Assembly (NCBI GenBank): GCA_018350325.1
Contig: JAEVLN010000021.1
Span: 62,001-126,000, forward strand
DNA length: 64,000 nucleotides
Direction: 5' to 3'
Origin: Globodera rostochiensis
Lineage: Eukaryota; Nematoda; Chromadorea; Rhabditida; Heteroderidae
The translations under genes were made by a program, and so were the position numbers. The notes beneath the pieces are model-generated. The model saw only the letters and a program-made list of their open reading frames with translations, did no database searches and was not told where the DNA came from. Position 1 is the first letter of the stretch. Each line of letters opens with the position of its first letter. Shown piece after piece: positions 58,846 through 64,000 of this stretch.

Positions 58846-60360
58846 AAGTTTAAACATTCATATTTAGGTAATATCTTTAAATATCATATGATTTGATCGT
58901 AAATAAGTATAATGACTATTAAATATAATTTACTATTATAGACAGTTTTAAAATATAATTTATATACATTAAAATAATTAAAATTAACCTTCAAATCTTA
59001 AAAAAATAACAATGTAAACCTTTTTGAAGCAACGTGTATAGTAGTTATTGGACAAAATGAAATTACTTATTAAAGGCCATGAAGAACTTCGTAATTGGTT
59101 GTGTGGATATTAATAGTTATACTTTAAAGTAATTGTTTTACTATAACTAACATATTATGTAAAAAAATAGATTGATGCGAATTTATAATTATTTAATAAA
59201 CAGTATAAATAAAATACAAGTGTTTTCTCGATTAATCTCTTTAAAAACAAAAACAAATCAAATTTAAAATATGGAGACCTAATATTTTTTTTTTAAAATA
59301 CAAATTTATATTTATTTAATTTTACTCTAATAAATTATTTGAATTAATTTTCTTTTAGCAAAAAAAGTTTATTAAGACAATTGATTGATTAACACAAATT
59401 ATACATCAAATACACCAAATATTTGATAATCATTAATTGGTAAAAGTTTGCAAAATATTATGTACATATAGACATCCAAATAATTCTTCCAATTACCTGA
59501 CTCAGTCAAGAAGCTGAAAGCGCACGCGCATGGAGTCCACATGAGAGAAAAGGTGGCGGAGCGTGAATTATGAATGTACAGTGTACATCGATTATCTAAT
59601 TTAAGTTTAATTTCTTGAAAAATCTTTAGAAAATTGATTTCTTAGTCTTTAAAGATGATTTTTTAAATTAATATCAGAATAAAAGAATTAAAATAAACAA
59701 AAATTTATATTGACAATAAAGTCGACCGACTAACAATTTTCATAGTCAAAAAAATTTAAGTTAAAATAATAAAAATTAAATAGAAATGATTAAAACTTAA
59801 AATAAATTAGTTTAAAAAAGCGATTAAAATTAATTAATGAAAGGGTATTAACAAACGAAGATTTTAATATTAAGATCATTCCACGAGTCTAGGCTCACTC
59901 TTTCAAATACATTAATAAACAAATCACTGGATCAAAAACATAGATAAAAGTTCGTTGGTTTATTAACCGAAAATTAAAATTATAAAGGTAGCCTAATTTG
60001 TAAGAAGCTTAGTAAAAAGTATAAAAAAATAAACAAATAAATGTAGTTTCCTTGAAACCCATGACCTAATTTTAATTAATAAAAGCCGATATGTAAATCA
60101 AGCAGTTGCGAATGTGGGTTGTTCTACTTTAAAAAACATAATAAAATTAAATCAATCAAAAAATACTATTTAATTCATAAATTATTATATCTGCTGACAT
60201 TTAAAATAAAAATCGGAACTAATGCAATTTTGACAGCAAAATGCAGATCGCATCAAATGCCAAATATGAAAAAATCGACAAAAATAAGTAAAAAATGTTT
60301 GATCAAAACAAATTAACAAACGATCTATTAAATTATCGAATTATACTTCACTATTATAAT
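58846..60360. other. A-rich stretch
   Basis: One GC island at 59515-59572 is open on plus. The frame at 60119-60316 is Lys/Ile-rich and unconvincing. Nothing else. Confidence 0.5.
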
Positions 60361-60470
60361 TAGAGATCGGACGGTACGGGAAAGTACCGACGCTTTTTCG
60401 GTACTTTTCGGTACTCAGGCATCGGTACTTTCCCGTCAATTCCTGGGAAATTTCATGGGAAGGCCCGCGG
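60361..60470 (+). mobile_element. Truncated GGTAC-rich hAT-like fragment
   Basis: Begins TAGAGATCGGACGGTACGGG, like the left ends at 17.0 and 23.2 kb, then repeats CGGTACTTT and AAAGTACCG. No right terminal repeat. The right-end-like sequence at 30.55-30.62 kb carries the same GGTAC words. Confidence 0.5.
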
Positions 60471-60711
60471 CTTGCATAATCAACATGTTTAACAAGAAAG
60501 GGGTACATTTAATTAAAAAGTAAAACGTTATTTTAACAAAACACATAACAAACCATTCGAAAATATACTTCCAAGTACTAATTAAATTTTAAATTGAATT
60601 TAATCATACAATTTATTTTCATTTAAGGTACAAAAAACAAACGTTTAAATTCAATAAAATAAAATAAATCGAAATATATAATCATCATGTTGTATAAAAA
60701 TTAAAAGTATG
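60471..60711. other. AT-rich spacer
   Basis: I see nothing supportable here. Confidence 0.6.
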
Positions 60712-60881
60712 AAGTTTTTAGCAAAAAATTAATATCTAATTTCATTAAAATATTTTGTTTTACTTCATCCTGTTCGGTTGGTCCTTTACGTGCCCTCAAA
60801 AGCAACTTGGATTCACGTGGTCATTCTTGCCGCAAAACAACACTATGGAATGGGCTACCTGCCGCCCAGAAATAATCTTCA
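60712..60881 (+). repeat. 170-bp direct duplication, copy 1
   Basis: From AAGTTTTTAGCAAAAAATTA to GCCCAGAAATAATCTTCA. Over about 150 bases from ATATCTAATTTCATT to CCGCCCAGAA I see no difference from copy 2. The GC-richer half (CAACTTGGATTCACGTGGTC and on) stays open on plus in the same frame in both copies. Confidence 0.9.
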
Positions 60882-61852
60882 TGGCAAATGCGCGGAAAAG
60901 ACCATACAAAAATAATTATTAATAAAACTGAAAGAACTAAAATAAATTTATTGACATATTTTTATAAAAAAAAACTTAAATAAGATTGCGTCCTGTGCGC
61001 TTATAATAAAATATTTACTGTGATAAAGAAATTTATTTTACATTAAATCTTAAACTTAAATGAAAATAAAAAATTTATAAAAATGAGTTAAGACAAATGA
61101 CTAATAGAGTTCAATGCTTATTTATACTAAAAACAATTTTATTTTATTAAAATAGTTGTAGTAGCATAAATATTTTATTATTATGGGTCACAGTCAGCGC
61201 ACGCATGGAGAGACCACGACAGTTTCCTTGAACATGGGTTTAGTGTTTGTTAAAATCTTCAATTTTTTGAATTACTGTTATTATATATTTCCATGAAAAA
61301 CATTAAAAAGTAAATAAGAGTAAATATTTCAAGTACAAAAACAGAAAGAAACAAAACGTAGTTATTTCTTAAAAATAATCATTAAATTTTGATTAATTGA
61401 TTTTCCTGCCGTCTTTTTTGTTAAGTTTTTTTTCCTGCATAAAGATATTTTTAATTTTTAATCACTTTCTTAATTAATATAAAAAAATTGGCTAAACTCC
61501 TTATTCCAGTAACTTACGTAAAAACACAAATATATGAAAATTAGCCAAAAAACATAATATGATATAAAAGTCATTAACAAATAATCTAATTTTAAAATAT
61601 TTTTATGACGCATTACAATATAGCAATTAGAATATTTAAAACCCAATTTAACTTTTTCACATAATACTTAAATAATATTAAGTAACAAAATGAGACGGAG
61701 CAAAAGAAAAATGATTAATAAAAATATGTAAACTCTGTACAACAGGCATTTCGTTCGATACAAATGAAATAAATGATATATATTTTTTAATTTAAAACAT
61801 TATAAAAAATTAATTTTAAGCAAATATTACTTTCTATATTAATTAGATTTGA
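60882..61852. other. A-rich stretch
   Basis: An island at 61183-61252 is open on plus. Otherwise empty. Confidence 0.5.
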
Positions 61853-62041
61853 TTATAATATTAAAAAGTATAAAATAAACAAAATGAAAACAAAGCCGTT
61901 AGGAGAGCAACGAACTGTTAAAGTACAAAATGGAAGAGGGTGAACATCGTGGCTGAGGCATGAGGGGAAGGGTCCATTGGCGAGAATAAGCCGGGCCATC
62001 AAGAGGGCAGTGAAAGCAGCCAATATACTATAAAATTTCAA
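61853..62041 (-). CDS. Possible small secreted peptide (62 aa)
   Basis: ATG at 62041 on minus opens MKFYSILAAFTALLMARLIL, shaped like a signal peptide with a plausible cut after ILANG or ILA. Then come PFPSCLSHDVHPLPFC and TLTVRCSPNG with three Cys, and a hydrophobic tail. Against it: plus frames over the same GC island are also open (LARISRAIKRAVKAANIL), the block is A-rich on plus, and G by codon position is only mildly biased (11, 9 and 5). Confidence 0.3.
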   Translation of the reverse strand: MKFYSILAAFTALLMARLILANGPFPSCLSHDVHPLPFCTLTVRCSPNGFVFILFILYFLIL

Positions 62042-62434
62042 ATAATTTAAATAAAGACATAAACAACAAAAGAAATTTAGATGAATTTAATTTTATTTAA
62101 ATGTGAGGAAGCTAGTTGTACGATTGGTTTTATTTGCAACAAATTTTGCTACTTTAAAAAGTAATTAAAAAATAAATAACATATAATTTATTACATATTT
62201 TATTATTGTAACTTAATGATTAATATTAACAATTACAAATATTCGATGATGTTTTAAGCTCAATTTGTATGTCTTTCAAAGCTTTGAAACGTAAAAATTT
62301 AGGAAATTTTTGTGTTTTAAAACTATAAAGGAAAAGTTTGGAGGTTATACTCAATTCACACAAAGTTATTTTTCTATACTTTGTTGTAAATAATCCAATC
62401 CAACGCAGATGCTCGACCTACTCTTGGTTTTACT
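62042..62434. other. AT-rich spacer
   Basis: I see nothing supportable here. Confidence 0.6.
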
Positions 62435-62604
62435 AAGTTTTTGGCAAAAAATAAATATCTAATTTCATTAAAATATTTTGTTTTACTTCATCCTGTTCGG
62501 TTGGTCCTTTACGTGCCCTCAAAAGCAACTTGGATTCACGTGGTCATTCTTGCCGCAAAACAACACTATGGAATGGGCTACCTGCCGCCCAGAAGAAATC
62601 TTCA
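62435..62604 (+). repeat. 170-bp direct duplication, copy 2
   Basis: Partner of 60712-60881, 1.72 kb away. A 65-codon plus frame (62441-62638) crosses it: VPSKATWIHVVILAAKQHYG then MGYLPPR. Only the short edges differ from copy 1. Confidence 0.9.
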
Positions 62605-64000
62605 CCTATCGTGCCCACCTATTGTCCTATCTACTTAATTTATTAATATTTTGACATAAGAACTATTAAATTGTTTAGATTGATGAAGAGAAAACAAAAT
62701 AAAAACATTTTACCAAGAATTTTTATTATATAATTAAACAATAAATGACCATTGTTTAAAATCTTAATTTCATTAAACCATAATTTTAATATAACATAAT
62801 AATTAACTAAACATTTTTAAAGCACTTAGCATGAAACGTTTCTAAAAATTACAATATTTTATTTGGAACTTGTCAGCATAACTTATCAGTTATACAAAAC
62901 ACAAATAATTAACAAATGATTTATTATGTAAAAAAATAAGATGGTTGATTAATAGCGCTATTAAATATTTCAGAACAAATGATTTATAAAGTAATAATTT
63001 AAAATAAGGAAGAATCTCATTACTACTAGTGCTCAAGAATTGAAAATATAAATAAAATTAAAAAACCAACTAAAAAAGCTTAAATACCCACATTAATTTT
63101 GGATCTGAATCTAATTGTTCTCAATTAAAAATAACCCAAAATCAGAAAAAATTATTGTTTTTGCAATTTTTTTAAATTTATGCTTTCTAAGCCTGACGTG
63201 AGCTATGTATATTTTGCTTTTCCTATTCAACCAAAACGAATTAAATTATTGGTCGCTATTATTAGTTTAAAAAAACGTACTTTTACTTTAGTATATATTT
63301 TTTTGAACACTAATACGATATCTGTTTGATAATATCGGTGTAAAAATTTGCATAATTTATTTAAATTAAATTTAACATTCAAAACAATTAATTTATTAAT
63401 CAACTTTGTTCGTAATTTGCATTTAAATCTTAATTTTCTTATTATTTGGCCAGCAGATTGTTTTCTTGTCAATGTCGAGTTTAAATGCTTTCATTAAGCT
63501 TCGCCTTTGTTCAGTTTTTTTTAACTTAAACTAGTTTATTGATAATTATTATTGAATTTTTAAGTTTGTGGCCGCTGGTGGGGCTTTTCTTTATTATTCA
63601 TAAAACAGTATAAAATATTTATCTTTTCATCTTTTAATAAATTGAATATTCCAATCTTTTTTTAACATTAAATTAAATTTTCATTTGTCATGTACTTTAT
63701 TTTGATATTTTATAAAAATTTATTATTAACCATAATCATACCTTTTTTTAAATAAAATTATTAGGCCTCGTCTTGCCCATGTTCAACACTCTCGTTGAAA
63801 ACCATCTTTTGGATATCTGCCCCCTCCAATTGTTTTGCAGCAAAGACACTTTAATTAAGTTAAGTTAATCTTATTTAATTTATAAATTATATCACCTAAT
63901 TTTTATCTTTATCAACTATAATTTTAGCAGATGCCATCCGTATGAAAGAATTTAGGGTTTCTACACCCTCAAAAGAAAAGTGCGCCTTATTCATTATTAT
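62605..64000. other. AT-rich stretch, T-rich on plus after 63.2 kb
   Basis: The minus frame at 63227-63472 is Lys/Leu-rich low complexity. No gene, repeat edge or RNA that I can support. Confidence 0.5.

Overview
This window looks like a gene-poor, very AT-rich (roughly three quarters A+T by eye) stretch of a eukaryotic nuclear genome, most likely an animal. Four things point that way: there is no bacterial-style gene packing; short GC-richer patches, some with splice-like edges, sit in an AT sea; there are hAT-type miniature transposons, one with a perfect 8-bp target-site duplication; and minisatellites, foldback elements and segmental duplications are common. I cannot name the species and recognise no complete known gene. 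No rRNA, convincing tRNA or CRISPR array is visible.

Layout. 1-7.3 kb: AT-rich DNA with an Ala/Arg-rich exon-like ORF (about 2.94-3.12 kb, minus), a 0.56-kb tandem duplication (3.11-3.67 and 4.23-4.79 kb) and a roughly 108-bp minisatellite (4.81-5.94 kb). 9.7-10.1 kb: coding remnants on minus, including half a BED zinc finger. 11.5-11.9 kb: an exon-like remnant that recurs inverted near 43 kb. 15.5-21.3 kb: short minus-strand exon candidates, an hAT MITE (17.0 kb) and an E2-like (UBC) remnant (19.6 kb). 22.5-24.2 kb: four inverted-repeat or palindromic elements in a row. 29-34 kb: exon candidates and the longest ORF of the window (145 codons, minus, 33.6-34.1 kb), which abuts one stray minisatellite monomer. 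37-39.7 kb: a foldback repeat, a 124-aa open frame and an exon candidate. 46.4-46.8 kb: coding-like sequence spread over three consecutive frames. 49.4 kb: a CTCGAG-rich element. 54.6-55.3 kb: a foldback element with a 64-aa ORF in its loop. 57.6-58.3 kb: a second minisatellite array. 60.7 and 62.4 kb: an almost unchanged 170-bp direct duplication.

How it fits together. The plus strand alternates between T-rich and A-rich blocks of about 1-9 kb. The better-supported coding frames mostly lie on whichever strand is A-rich, so the blocks may mark transcription or old element orientation. Coding calls rest on open frame length, hand-counted G use by codon position and splice-like edges. Short frames can look protein-like in several frames here, so most exon calls are low confidence. 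'Other' entries state what the long non-genic stretches hold.
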